From: Cucumis sativus
Taxonomy: Eukaryota > Streptophyta > Magnoliopsida > Cucurbitales > Cucurbitaceae
Assembly (NCBI RefSeq): GCF_000004075.3
Contig: NC_026659.2
Location: 23,578,272-23,642,271, forward strand
Direction of reading: 5' to 3'
Length of the DNA stretch: 64,000 nt
The notes beneath the pieces are model-generated. The model made no database searches and had not been told where the DNA came from. It saw only the letters and a program-made list of their open reading frames with translations. Position 1 is the stretch's first letter. Every line of letters begins with the position of its first letter. Below are positions 25,101-36,092 of this stretch, in pieces. A program made the translations under genes and the position numbers.

Positions 25101-26355
25101 ACGCCAACCATAGGTGATGAGACCTACAGAAAAGCTAAGTTTGCACACTTCCAAAGTAACTCTCTTTTTGAATTTTTGAACCCTTTTCACAAAGTATCCA
25201 TAGTTCAATCGATTTCAAACCAATAATCAATTTTCTTATCAGACTTTTACTAATAGAAGATAGACTTTATGCTTCTGTTCATCTATGTTGAAGAAAACAG
25301 CTCAGTCCCACGTTGCCATATCTGTAAGAAAGAACAGAAGCCTATTTTCCTTTTTCCCACTCAAAGATCATATACTTCAAAACTCAACCTAATCTCTCGA
25401 CAAAGTGATGCAGTCATTTCAAACTTTTCTATCAATCCGTTACAGCATAAAAAAGTCTCATGAAAAGATAGTCGACTGAAATAAAAAACCCAACCGGCTT
25501 AATTTAAATACCAGGAATAGAAATATGTAACAAATGCGAGTTACTCATCTATCTCACATCAACAAATCCCCTCCCCCAGAAAGAAGATGGGACAATCTCA
25601 ATATAGAACGAATTTCTTTTCCATAAAAAGAAAGCGAATGAAACAAAAGAATTCAAATCTTGAGCATTACTCATTTCAATTGGCCAGTGCAAATTACCAA
25701 TTCGTCAGTATGCAACATCCAGCAAAAGACCTACCAAAGAAATTCTAAACTACGAAGAGTAGATCAAGAAACGTTGGCAAATCCATTGAAGCAGAAACTC
25801 ACGGTAGACAAATCAACAAATCCCAAAAAACCAATCAAATTCAAATCTAAAATGTCACAAAAATTCCTTAACGCAACTAGAAAACAAGACACCTACGTTG
25901 CGATTCCGATTAATTCAATAAAAACTGAGCAAAAACAAATCAACCCCACATCAAGAAACCCAACAATAGAATCAAATACGAACCGCATCAGTAGAAGTGT
26001 TGTCAGAATCCATCTCATGACGAAGCTTGGCAAGGAGTTGCGGACTTCGATAAACAGAGCCAGGAGCAGGACGATGCTTGATGACTGGAACGACATCGAA
26101 AGAGACAGTACCCATATAAAGAAGCATACCGGAGATGTAGATTAAAGGGGCAAAAAGGAAGATCCCTTGGCGACGAAGTAAAACGGAAAGGATTAACCAA
26201 GCAAGTCGCTGGGGAAAGGTCCGGCCAGGTTGCTGAGCTTGAGTGAAGCGGGCGCCCTTGGACCGAGAGTGTCTCAGCCGAGGGGAGCGTAGAGGCGACG
26301 GGGGCGGTGACGGAGTTGAGTGGCCACTGCTCGGCAGCCGATTATATGGGTGCAT
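16136..26355 (-). CDS. GDP-fucose protein O-fucosyltransferase family protein (plant type)
   Basis: Ten exons in phase: 26355-25984, 24878-24809, 24123-24056, 23900-23812, 22860-22663, 20939-20735, 20616-20449, 20317-20150, 20050-19860, 16298-16136. They give 563 aa, the usual size. Residues 1-50 are a basic Pro/Ser cytosolic tail; about 64-82 is a single membrane anchor; the rest would be lumenal, as in type II Golgi enzymes. Family blocks seen: [28 protein letters not shown] (sugar-nucleotide region), [63 protein letters not shown] and [21 protein letters not shown]. These are established marks of the plant PF10250 family, which transfers fucose from GDP-fucose to protein or cell-wall acceptors. 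The acceptor is not predictable here. The exon 1 donor is a weak GTTCGT, chosen because only it keeps phase. The last intron is 3.56 kb. No frame break is seen. Confidence 0.95.
16299..19859. other. Long last intron of the O-fucosyltransferase gene
   Basis: A 3.56-kb intron on the minus strand, far longer than most introns in this window. It contains the LINE relic near 18.4-19.0 kb and otherwise unrecognised, moderately complex sequence. The size probably reflects insertion. Confidence 0.7.
18440..18965 (+). pseudogene. Degenerate LINE (non-LTR retrotransposon) 3' ORF relic
   Basis: The plus strand, read in patches, gives [18 protein letters not shown], then a stop-interrupted [13 protein letters not shown], then [17 protein letters not shown]. 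This is the zinc-knuckle-like zf-RVT tail (C..C...HxLWxC, later WxxRNxRxFxG) found at the 3' end of plant LINE reverse-transcriptase ORFs and in 'putative ribonuclease H' annotations. Cysteines are partly lost and a stop replaces a tryptophan, so it is dead. It lies antisense inside the fucosyltransferase intron. Confidence 0.55.
21016..21358. mobile_element. MITE-like element with terminal inverted repeats
   Basis: The left end GATAAGCATTTGGTTTTT is mirrored by AAAAACCAAATACTTATC at the right end (about 21333-21350), leaving a ~340-bp non-coding unit in an intron. A (GGTTTTT)n tract (about 21034-21068) lies just inside the left end. It resembles a common plant MITE family with GTTTGATAA..TTTGGTTTTT ends. 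A clear target duplication could not be assigned. Confidence 0.55.
21034..21068 (+). repeat. (GGTTTTT)n heptamer repeat
   Basis: About five tandem copies. They differ from the plant telomere unit TTTAGGG and sit inside a MITE-like element. Confidence 0.85.
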
Positions 26356-29300
26356 TTGGTTCCACCCCCAAAATCCACTAATCTACATCACATTGATCAA
26401 AAAAGGAAGTGTGGTATATCTAGGAATGGGGCATAAATTCAAGAATTTCAGAAGCAAAAACTTGAAATTGAAGAGACCCTTTTGAAATTGAATAGAGAAA
26501 TGGGAAGAAAAGATGGATTATGGGTTATGGAGGTGAAACGAGACAATGAGGGAAATGGAAGAGTTTCGTATTCTCAGAAGAAGAGGTCTTTTGGCTTTTT
26601 GGGAGAGAAAAGAATTTGGTTTTTGGTTCCAATTTGCAAACAGAATTACTTGTTGTGTAAATCTCCTTGTTTTGCTTTCTGTTTCTTCCTGCTGTTTTTC
26701 TCTTTTAAAAATCATTCCCTTTTCTCATTTTTTTCAATCTTCATTATCATCATTCATTTTTTCCTAACCCACTTTCTTAAGAAACTTTCTTCTGTTTAAC
26801 TCTTTTTTTCCCTTTTTCTCCTTGGGGAAACCTTGCTTATGTGTTCATCATCTATGTTATACCATTCTTTTTTTTTTTCTTTTTCTTTTTTAATTATATC
26901 ATCTCATCTTGTTTGTTCTTTTGAGACTTTTGCTATTTTTTTAATGCATTTAATATAGTTTCAAAAAAAGTATTGTACAAATAGATTATTATAAAATGTT
27001 CCTTTTTTATCTAAAAAATCGTATACCTTTTCTTTTAATTACATTTTAAGTGTTCAAATAGATCATTACAAGATCTTCTTCTTTTTCAATATTATTAGAC
27101 TATTAGCATCAAGTTGTTTTAAATTGTTGAACCCTCATTTCACACCCTTCTTATACTTTAAAAAAAGAAAAAAGCTGCTTTTTCTAAAACAAGAAAACTA
27201 ATACATGTATGAAATTACCAACAAATTTTTTAGTTCTCTAATCATACGTATAATCCAACAATTATACTTGCTTTCTTTCTCAAAATTATCCATTTTATCC
27301 TAGAAAAATATTGTAAAAATGTATGTTAAATTAAACTAAAATCACATCCCTCCAATTGCAAAAAATAAAAAAAAAATATATAGATAGTTATCTCTTGAAT
27401 TTTCTTTATTACTTACTTATAGTTATAAAAGTCCATTGGTCAAGCATCAATCATTCATAATTTTTTATTATTTTGTTTTTAGCACTTAGATCTATTGCTT
27501 GGACTCTAAATACAACTTCTAATAATTTGAGGAAGAAACAAAAGTAAAGAGAGAAAAATATGGAGACAAGAACAATGTAATAAGATTTAAGGAAAAAGTT
27601 TTTAAAAGATTTTAGAAAGGGTCTAGAACAAGATGGCATATTGGTGTATTGAAACTTTTAGATTATATATATATATATGTATAAAATTAAAACCATAGTT
27701 TAGTTGCACACAAAAGAGAGATATAGAAAAATGGAAATATAATAAGAAATTGGGTAGAATGAAAGGAGGTGGAGGTGATTGTGGTACAGCAAAATGAGTG
27801 GCAATAATAATTAAGATTTGAGAATTAATATTAGTATAGTTAGAATTTAGGGGGAGCCATGGGGACATCTGCCTTAATGGAAGGGCGTAGGGTACCCGTG
27901 GCCTCTCCCATTAAAAAGATTCTTTTTTGTTTGGATATGTCTGTCTATCAACTTATTTATTACTTTTTCTTTCTCTCTTTCTTTCTTTTCTCTTTTATTA
28001 ACCTTCATTTCTAACTTGTTATTGTTGTTGCTATGGGTAACTTTCATCAAAAATGAAAATTAAAAAAGTAGAAATGAGATGGATTTTGAAGTTGATGTGT
28101 CCATGTGGAAGGCAGATGAAGCATATGTCATGTATAGGATAGACTCAATTGGTAGTTTTTCTTGACCTAATTCGTAAAATAAAAAATAGAGGATGAAAAC
28201 TTTGTATAAAGTACAAATATGTAAGCATTTAGATATTTTATGTGGAAAGCTAGTAATACGTACAAAATATTTGTAGATCAATCCAGAAGAAAAAATAATG
28301 CAAACATGCCAACAATTAGTAGTTAATATAGACTAATATGCATATTAAGGGAATAGATTAAAAACAAATTGGTTGCAGTCTGACGAAGAAAGATAATAAA
28401 AAACAGAAACGAAATTTTAAAGTAACAAATTAATAAATATTCATTAAACAAAAAAATGTATACATGAGCCACAATGAGTAAGAAACCTACTAATAATGCA
28501 ATCTTCCTGGGAAAGGGTGTAAAAAAGCTCAATAAACAAAAGTTTATACGTTGATGGATTAAATTTAGCCTCATTTTCTAAATTTGGCTCCTTTTTATAT
28601 AAATTAATTATTTTAATTTGATATTCTAGGTAGCTATTATCCAACAAGCGAGAAGAAAGTATATTATTTTATACATTGTCAAAGTTAAGCAACAATGTAA
28701 TATTCCTTTTAAAGTTGAGTTAGTCATGGCAAAAAATGGTAAAACTCAGAGAGATTGTATATCATATTTTGATAAATACTAACCAATACAATAAATTGTC
28801 TAAAAGAAACAAAACTGGGTTTATTTTACTCTATATCCTACGTGTGGAAAAATAAATGTCAATTCTTTGTCTATGGTGATGATTCGTGACCATATATATT
28901 GAGAGTCTTTTTTTTTTTTTTTAAATGAAACAACTTTAAACAACCGATTTCGTATAATAATAATAATAAGGATGATAATAGAAAAGAACAAGAAGGTGGA
29001 GCACATGCAACGTGTACGGCAGATTTGGATGCACGTCATAGGTAGCTAAGTGATGTGAGCCACCCGATTTGCTTTTAGTGTTTACTTAACCATCCATGTA
29101 TTTATATTTAATTTATATTCTAATAATTATTATACTATGAAAAAATTAGAGTAAAGGCCACGTGGGAGATGGGTGAGTTGGAAGGTGCCAAACTTAGGAA
29201 AATGAGTCGCACACACCACAATTGTTGGGGACTCCACGTGAACATTTTGTTCAACTTCTCCACCTCTTTTTTAAATCTTAAATTCTCAATTCTCCATTCT

Positions 29301-30290
29301 TCTTCTTGTTTCATTTATTTCCTTACATTATTATTATTACTGTTTTGTATTCTTCACTCATTTTTAAGTTAATTACAAGCTACTGCTTAATACATTAACT
29401 TCAATTATTATTATTCAAAAATATTCATTTAACATTCAACAAAAATATTGTTTAAGGAAAGTGATCATGTGAGATATGTATGTTTGGCTTACAATTCGTT
29501 CATCATCGTTAAAAAGATTAAAAGATTAAAGCAATTGGCCTAGTAATACTCTATTAATCGTTTTAAAAGATTAGATGCTTTAACCTTTTATAACATAATC
29601 ATATCCATCCCCTCATAACTAGACATTGAAAGCTTGATTTTCTATAGTTTAGCTCTTCTTTCACTATCATGTTATTTATTTGTTAAAAGTTCAATTTATG
29701 AATCACAAGTATAATTAATGTCAACCACTTTCTCACAACCTTAATAAATAAATAAATATATAATCATATCTAACTCAATAATAAAACAAGAAAGCAAGAT
29801 TTATTTCCAATTGTACTTTTCTTTTACTACAATTACACCAAAGCAATTGTTAATTACAACATTATGTAATATCTTAATTGATACATTAGTATAGACCAGT
29901 TTAAATTGAATATTTATTCTATTTTTCTTATATTAAAAAACAATGGTATATTTTTGTGTATTGAAATACTTTACTGAAAAGTAACTATATACCATTATTA
30001 TTACTTATTATTATTATTTTGAAAGAACCATGATTGTTATATGTGTATAATTGTATCATTCTTTCTTTCTTTATTATTATTATTATTTGTCATTGTTGGG
30101 GGGAAATTATATCATATCTCATCAAAATGGACATCCCTTCAAATTTACCTTTTTCTCCTCTTAACTTGGTGTTGGAACTTAGTGGAAATCTTCACATTTT
30201 CACGGTGTTGACATCAATACACATAACATTTTGATTGCATTCTAATGCATTCCTAAAACACAAATAAGCAATAAAATGGGTAGAGAATTA

Positions 30291-30475
30291 GTGTAAATAA
30301 CAAAACTATTAATGATATATACAAAATATAATAAATTTTTAAATTTTCTCAATGACTGAAATCTATCAATATCACTCGTAGTAGTTTTGATGTCTATCAA
30401 TGATGGATCTAACATTATTCTATATTTTATAAATATTTTGGTTCACTTTACTGTATTTTAAAATATTCCTAAAAC
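30291..30475. repeat. Dispersed short repeat, copy A
   Basis: AT-rich unit with words CTATCAATATCAC, TCTATCAATGATGG and TATAAATATTTTGGTTCA. Related words occur near 46.1 and 59.8 kb. It looks like a family common in cucurbit intergenic DNA (recalled, not searched). Edges are approximate. Confidence 0.5.
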
Positions 30476-31315
30476 TTTGATGATACAAATACAAAATAAA
30501 TAAATAAAATAAACTTTGAAGTATGAAAATCAAAATAAAATTTTTAACAATAAACATATAAAAGGTATGATGTTTTATTGGAGTGATTTGATTACTGTTT
30601 ATTAACATGATAGCTCATCTTGGAATATTTGTTGCAGCAACTAAGAGCCAATTTGATAGAGTTATTTCTGGTTCATTGTTTATCGTTTAAAAGCAATATA
30701 ATAATAATAAAAAAAAAAAAACCAAAATGTGGAGGACAAAAATAGTTTCAAAGAATCTCACTGCCAACGAGCCAATTTGCAATTTTAAAAACAATAGAAA
30801 TGAAATAAAAAACAATAAATTATTTTAAAAGTAGAATAATACAACTTAACCGTAGAAGTAAACGATTTGAACCTAAGACTTTTTATGCTTAAAATACTAT
30901 ACATAAGTCACGTTGAATTAACTGAAATCAGGTTGACTAATTTCTTAATTTTTGTACAATTTTGGACGTTTCTTAAAAATTGAATACAAAAACAGTAAAA
31001 TTAAGAAACCGACCCTAAATTGTCCAAAGAAAAAAAAGACATTAATGGTACATTAATTGATATTTAACATTCTTTTCCCACGTTAGATCAAGTAAATGCT
31101 GTACACGTGTTTATCACAATCGATGGTGATGTTGGTCTGCCCACATACGAATTTCTATATTACAATCATTATGCTTCTTTTATTACACAACATTATCCAC
31201 CTCTTCTCATCTAACACAAACCACTTTTAGGTTCTATTTACACATATTTATTCATTTCATATTTATATCTTTGTTTTCATAACAATAACATACTTGGACG
31301 TACAAAAGCTACAAT

Positions 31316-31691
31316 TAGAGGTGCAACCCCAAAAAAACCAATCAAGATTTGAAAAAATTAGTCAAATCCATTGAAACTTATTGAAATTAATCAAGAATTT
31401 ATAACCGATACCAAAGAAATTCAACTAATTTCGAATTTCAAATTTGACAAGAACCATTCCAAGTAAACCCAAAACCGACCAATACTAATCTCACGCATGT
31501 TCCTAGCATCCCTAACATACCAAAACAAAAGGATCACTTTGGTTGTTTTTTTCAGTGAAATGTAAAGCAATGTCACCTGAATCGATAGTGAGCAGTTCAA
31601 TTCTATAAGCAAGCCAGTTCAACTTCAATTCATAGTATTTGTGTGATATTATAATTGATCCGATTTGAGGGCTAAATCAATTACACCCCTA
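31316..31691. mobile_element. hAT-type MITE
   Basis: The left terminus TAGAGGTGCAA and right terminus TTACACCCCTA form an imperfect inverted repeat of the TAGGGGTGTAA class typical of hAT elements. The flanks GCTACAAT (31308-31315) and GCCACAAC (31692-31699) are an 8-bp target duplication with two later changes. The 376-bp body has no coding capacity, so it would depend on transposase from elsewhere. Confidence 0.75.
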
Positions 31692-33132
31692 GCCACAACA
31701 TGTATGTAACGATATAGAAGCAAACCTTCGCAAAGTAGACTTCATTTATACATGGAGTATGTGTTGAAATAAAAAAGAAAATATTAGGATATAAACAACT
31801 GTACATCATAATTTATCCAAAAGATTCTCATACCATGTGCATGTGATACTTACATAACTTCACGATGGGTTAATCATCTATAACAAATTATGTTAAACAA
31901 TTGACATCCTTAAAATCAAAGCACAAACACTGAACATGATCACCAAAACAATACACAACTCAGAGTTGATATTTCAATTGATTATTTCAGAAGAAACTAA
32001 TTTCTACTTTCATAACTGTCCATTCATACATCTATCTTATTCTCTAAGCATTAAATTTTGTTTAATATTCTTGTAGATAAGCTAATTCCCTTACATCGAT
32101 TTAGCTTGTTCAGAGTATACTGTGGTTCTATACTACATCAAATGTTTGAATGACACAAGAATAACTATAAATTAAGTCATCCAAATATTCAGAATCACGC
32201 TAATCCACAAAAATAGGATATCAATTATAAGCTTAAAATTAGTGTTGCCAATCCAACTAGATAAACATTACCCCATATAAAAAAGAAATACAACACACAT
32301 ACACATATATATAAACATATATTATCCAGTTTTGAAGTCCCAGTGACCTCATCTTCATTTAACTCTCCCATGTACAAAACTAGGGAATAATCGGTATACT
32401 CGAGATCAATAATTTACTTTAGTGGGAAAAGTGAAGTGAACGAAAATTTATATTGGTGCTTGTACTATAAAATTAATAGGGGAAAGTTTTTCATTCATCT
32501 TTAGGTAATGGGTTTGATTGAAATGAAATAGTTTCACTTAAAAAAATTGTATTTTGTTACAATGTAATCTCTAAACATCAAAATCTACTCACTTAACCTT
32601 AGTTGTTCACTAAATATTATAGATATAAATTAAATGAAAAGAAAATAAAAATTATTTTTTTTATCACCGTTGAAACTGGTTTCCAAAATTTTACTCACAT
32701 AATTATTTTAAATGAATTAATAGACATTAAGAGAACATCGAATAAAAATGAATATTTAGTATTACAAAAATTGTAGTAAAAATGTAAATTTAATATTTGA
32801 AATTTCGAAACTAAGAACTGGGAAAATACACTGTTACGATTTAAAATCTTCCGATAGACCCAAAACTCGAAGACTACAGTAGTTTCCACTCCTCCAGACC
32901 ATCAAGAAAAGAAATGCTGAATAGAGATTAAAGATAAAAGTGACGATGAGGAACTGAAAATAGTTTCCAATAAGATTTAACCAAATGGAAAACCAATCAT
33001 TAATTGATCATGTCCTTCATTCTGGTTCTAGCATTCAATAAGCTACAACATGAAAGAAAACTAAATTCAAATATACCAGAATGAAGCTCTAGCAAAAAGC
33101 ACAAGCAGTCCACTGTTGAATTAGATTGATAA

Positions 33133-33841
33133 TCAATCATCATGTAAAGTTCCCAAAATGTCTTCATCTCTAAACAAATGGAACCTGCAGATAAACCCCA
33201 CCAAAGAAAAATCAAAACAAAATCATGAAACCGAATAGGAAATCAATATTTACATCCAACTTTAGTCTACTTAGACTAGTATGAATTTGACAGAGATAAA
33301 CAGCAATTTCTAACAAGATTGATATCTCAAATTCGCACATAGTCCTGAATCTTCCAGTCTCGTTTTAAAATTATAAAATCGTTCAATTTGGGATCATAGC
33401 AATGAACTAAGGAGGCAAATACAGTAGGTATAAACAGTGCAGGAAAATTTGAATCAAAGACCATCGTTTCTACAAACAGAGCAAGAAAAGTAGAAGCATA
33501 CTCTTTCTCCCCGAGCTTCACCGACGTGCCTCCATATTCAGGCAAAAGAACGGTATCACCTTCTTTCACACAGACCGGAACCAGATTCCCGCTAACATCC
33601 CGTGCACCAGGACCCACCGCAATCACCTTGCCGGAGTTCAACTAAAGGGTGCAAACCCCAGTAGAAATGAAATCAAAGAGAAGAAACAGAAACCGAAATG
33701 AAAAAACAGAGAGAATGAAAGGTACATTGGAGATACCTTGGAGGAGCTCTCGGGGAGAAGAATGCCAGCAGAGGTTTTGGAAGGAGGAACGATTTTCTCG
33801 ATCAAGACACGATTAAGAGATGGAATTAAGCGCCTCGCCAT
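33133..33841 (-). CDS. CPN10: 10-kDa co-chaperonin (GroES-like), mitochondrial type
   Basis: Three exons in phase: 33841-33737, 33641-33502, 33184-33133, giving 98 aa, the normal length of a single GroES domain. The N-terminus MARRLIPSLNRVLIEKI starts the beta-barrel. SSAGILLP-like sequence (here TSAGILLPE, about residues 23-31) is the mobile loop that docks on the chaperonin ring. NSGKVIAVGPG, EGDTVLLPEYGG and the C-terminal FHLFRDEDILGTLHDD are standard. It caps the CPN60 ring in ATP-driven folding. The single domain and lack of a cleavable transit peptide fit the mitochondrial form rather than the double-domain chloroplast CPN20, since mitochondrial Cpn10 uses its own uncleaved N-terminus for import. 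The promoter carries site II and telo-box motifs. Confidence 0.96.
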
Positions 33842-33975
33842 AAGTGTGTGGTGGAAGAATTAGGGTTCTTGGGTTCAGGCGCAATGAAGAAGATGGAGAG
33901 TGGGCGTTGCTTTAACGGAAGAAATAGAAAGGCGTAGAAGGTTCTAGGACAGGGGGGTTTAGAGTTTTTGATGTT

Positions 33976-34052
33976 GTAGGGTTTTAGAGCTGTTTTTTCG
34001 GGAATGCGATTAAGGCCCATTGGGCCAATTTGGTAAATGTGAAAATGGGCCA
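33976..34052 (-). promoter_or_regulatory. telo-box plus site II motifs upstream of CPN10
   Basis: On the CPN10 strand, AAACCCTAC (33976-33985, plus-strand TAGGGTTT) is a telo-box. GGCCCATTGGGCCA (about 34013-34027) and TGGGCC (34046-34051) are site II/TCP-type elements. The combination is known from promoters of ribosomal and mitochondrial-biogenesis genes, which fits a mitochondrial chaperonin. Confidence 0.7.
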
Positions 34053-34453
34053 GTATGTGTTTAGGTAGTTGAATTAGAATGCCCATTTTACTTCCTTGGT
34101 CGAGGTATAAGGTAATATAGAGAAATATTTAGTGTTTAAAATCTAATTTCATTGAAAAATAAATACAAATATGACAGTTAGACACTTTGACTAAGTTTGA
34201 CCCAATTCTCAAATATGGAAACAAATTTGAAGAACATAGATTTCCATCAAGATTTTCCAAATATTTTCCTTAACGGTAACAAATTTTCCATTTAATTAAA
34301 TCACGAACAGACTCATAAAAGGAATTAACTTCCTGTTAAGATCTTATTTTAATCCCACAAACAAATTACTCACAAATCATCATCACTTCATTCAATTCTC
34401 TGCACTCTGTTTCAATCTCAAATTTCACGTTCACTTTCTGTGTTTAACAAATA

Positions 34454-35260
34454 ATGGTAATGGAGACATCTGTTCGTTGTGGCTTAAGAATCTGTCTTCA
34501 ACTTCCTGATTTAAACAATGTTTACGTACCTCGGAAAAGACGTGGATCTTCCTCCGGCGTCGGCAAGAAAGAGCAATCCATGACTGAAACCGAACTCCCC
34601 TTGTCTATGGCGGAGGCTGCGTCTATTCTAATACAAATGGCAAACTCTGCTCCTGATGTTCCACCGCAAAAAATAAACAAAACCCGCAAGAGAAAAAACC
34701 CTCCGACGCAGACGGAGGCATCGACGAGTAGGACTAAGCAACAGAGGAAGAAGAATGCGGCATCGACGAGTAGGACTAAGAAACAGAGGAAGATGAATGT
34801 AGACCAGAGTGAGCGTCCTTCGATGCCGGTGGCGATGAGAGATCGGATTTTAGAGATGGGTGGGTATGAAATAAACCTAGTGATTCAAAAACAACTTACT
34901 GATACGGATTTAAACAAAAACCATGGTCGTTTGTCGATGAACACAAAACAACTGTCCTTCGACTTTGCAACAGAGGAAGAGAGTAAGTTACTGAGTGAAC
35001 AAGAAAATAAGAACAAGATGGGGATAAATGTAATGATATTGGATGATGTTCTTGAAGAAAGAATGCTGTGTTTGAAGAAGTGGAAAATTGGGAGTGGATA
35101 TGTTTACTGTTTGATGACAAAATGGAATTTGATGGTTGAAGAAAGGGGATTCAAAGGTGGAGAGGAGATTCAAGTTTGGAGCTTCAGAAAAGATGATGAA
35201 TATGAAGCTCATCGTCTTTGCTTTGCATTGGAAAAATTTATTTTCCAAATTAAAAAATAA
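34454..35260 (+). CDS. B3-domain protein, DUF313 (At2g31720-like) type, copy A
   Basis: Single exon, 268 aa. The N-terminal half is polar and Lys-rich (KRRGSSSG about 28-35; KKQRK-type basic clusters near 95-115 that could serve nuclear import). From MRDRILEMGG (about residue 129) the C-terminal half follows the plant DUF313 B3 fold: LVIQKQLTDTDLNKNHGRLSM, then TEEESKLL, LKKWKIGSGYVY, W-LMVEERGFKGGEEIQVWSFR and HRLCFALEKF. B3 proteins are plant-specific DNA-binding factors of the nucleus; for this subgroup targets are unknown. A 42-bp unit (34718 and 34760; ASTSRTKxQRKxN) is duplicated here but not in copy B. The stop codon is one base from that of the convergent copy B. The ATG at 34454 is the first of two close ATGs matching copy B. 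Confidence 0.88.
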   Translation: MVMETSVRCGLRICLQLPDLNNVYVPRKRRGSSSGVGKKEQSMTETELPLSMAEAASILIQMANSAPDVPPQKINKTRKRKNPPTQTEASTSRTKQQRKKNAASTSRTKKQRKMNVDQSERPSMPVAMRDRILEMGGYEINLVIQKQLTDTDLNKNHGRLSMNTKQLSFDFATEEESKLLSEQENKNKMGINVMILDDVLEERMLCLKKWKIGSGYVYCLMTKWNLMVEERGFKGGEEIQVWSFRKDDEYEAHRLCFALEKFIFQIKK

Positions 35261-35261
35261 A

Positions 35262-36092
35262 TTAATGGTAAAACTTAAATTTATGAATTTGGAAAATAAA
35301 TTTTTCCAATGCAAAGCAAAGACGATGAGCTTCATTTTCATCATCTTTTCTGAAGCTCCAAACTTGAATCTCTTCTCCACTTTTGAATCCCCTTTTTTCA
35401 ACCATCAAATTCCACTGTGTCATCAAACAGTAAACCTCTCCACTTCCAATTTTCCACTTCTTCAAACAAAGTATTCTTTCTTCAAGAGCATCGTCCAATA
35501 TCATTACGTTTATCCCCTTCTTGTTCTTATTTTCTTGTTCGCTCAGTAACTTACTCTCTTCCTCGGTTGCAAAATCGAATGATAGTAGTTTTGTGTTCAT
35601 CGAAAAACGACCGTGGTTTTTGTTTAAATCCGTATCAGTAAGTTCTTTTTGAATCACTAGTCTTATTTCATACCCACCCATCTCTAGAATCCGATCTCTC
35701 ATCGTCACTGGCATTGGCGGATGCTCACGTTTGTTTACATTCTTCTTCCTCTGTTTCTTAGTCTTACTCGTTGATGCCTCCGTCGGTATCGGAGGGTTTT
35801 TTCTCTTGTGCGTTTTGTTTAATTTTTGCCGTTCAACATCAGGAACAGAGTTTGCGGTTTTGTTGAATTTTTGCCGTTGAACATCAGGAACAGGAACAGA
35901 GTTTGCCAGTTCTATTAGAATAGACGCAGCCTCCACCATAGACAAGGGGAGTTCGGTTTCAGTGATGTATTGCTGCTCCTTGCCGGCGCCGGAGGAAGAT
36001 CCACGTCTTTTGCGAGGTATGTAAATATTGTTTAAATGAGAATGAAGATGACAGATTCTTAAGCCGCCATGAACTGTTGTGTCCATCGTCAT
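35262..36092 (-). CDS. B3-domain protein, DUF313 (At2g31720-like) type, copy B
   Basis: Single exon, 276 aa from the ATG at 36092, the position equivalent to copy A's start. Same architecture: GSSSGAGKEQQ and ELPLSMVEAASILIELANS near the N-terminus, basic TKKQRKKN, then the DUF313 B3 region from MRDRILEMGGYE to HRLCFALEKFIFQI. Over 139 residues of that region I count 12 differences from copy A. It has its own internal duplication (ANSVP..PDVQRQKFNKT then ANSVPDVERQKLNKT, DNA about 35817-35910) and only one ASTSKTKKQRKKN unit. The tail differs after FIFQI because the copies run into the spacer. Both copies are intact, so recent duplication or purifying selection is likely. Any 3'UTR must be antisense to copy A. 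Confidence 0.88.
   Translation of the reverse strand: MTMDTTVHGGLRICHLHSHLNNIYIPRKRRGSSSGAGKEQQYITETELPLSMVEAASILIELANSVPVPDVQRQKFNKTANSVPDVERQKLNKTHKRKNPPIPTEASTSKTKKQRKKNVNKREHPPMPVTMRDRILEMGGYEIRLVIQKELTDTDLNKNHGRFSMNTKLLSFDFATEEESKLLSEQENKNKKGINVMILDDALEERILCLKKWKIGSGEVYCLMTQWNLMVEKRGFKSGEEIQVWSFRKDDENEAHRLCFALEKFIFQIHKFKFYH

Larger units (their letters stand above)
26356..33132. other. Gene-free 6.8-kb intergenic region
   Basis: The right-hand promoter of the fucosyltransferase gene lies at the left end. No coding region is supported. CACGTG G-box-like words occur near 29160 and ACGTG words near 29010-29240, without an attached frame. A hAT-type MITE and one copy of a dispersed repeat are listed separately. 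The remainder is AT-rich with homopolymer tracts. Confidence 0.6.

Noticed and set aside
25660..26145. 161-aa plus-strand open frame
   Set aside because: Antisense to exon 1 and intron 1 of the fucosyltransferase, whose minus-strand reading is clearly the real one.
34896..35641. Long open frames antisense to each B3 gene (for example 34988-35401 minus and 35136-35549 plus)
   Set aside because: They are mirror shadows created by the palindrome; one runs through the centre from one arm into the other. The products are hydrophobic noise.
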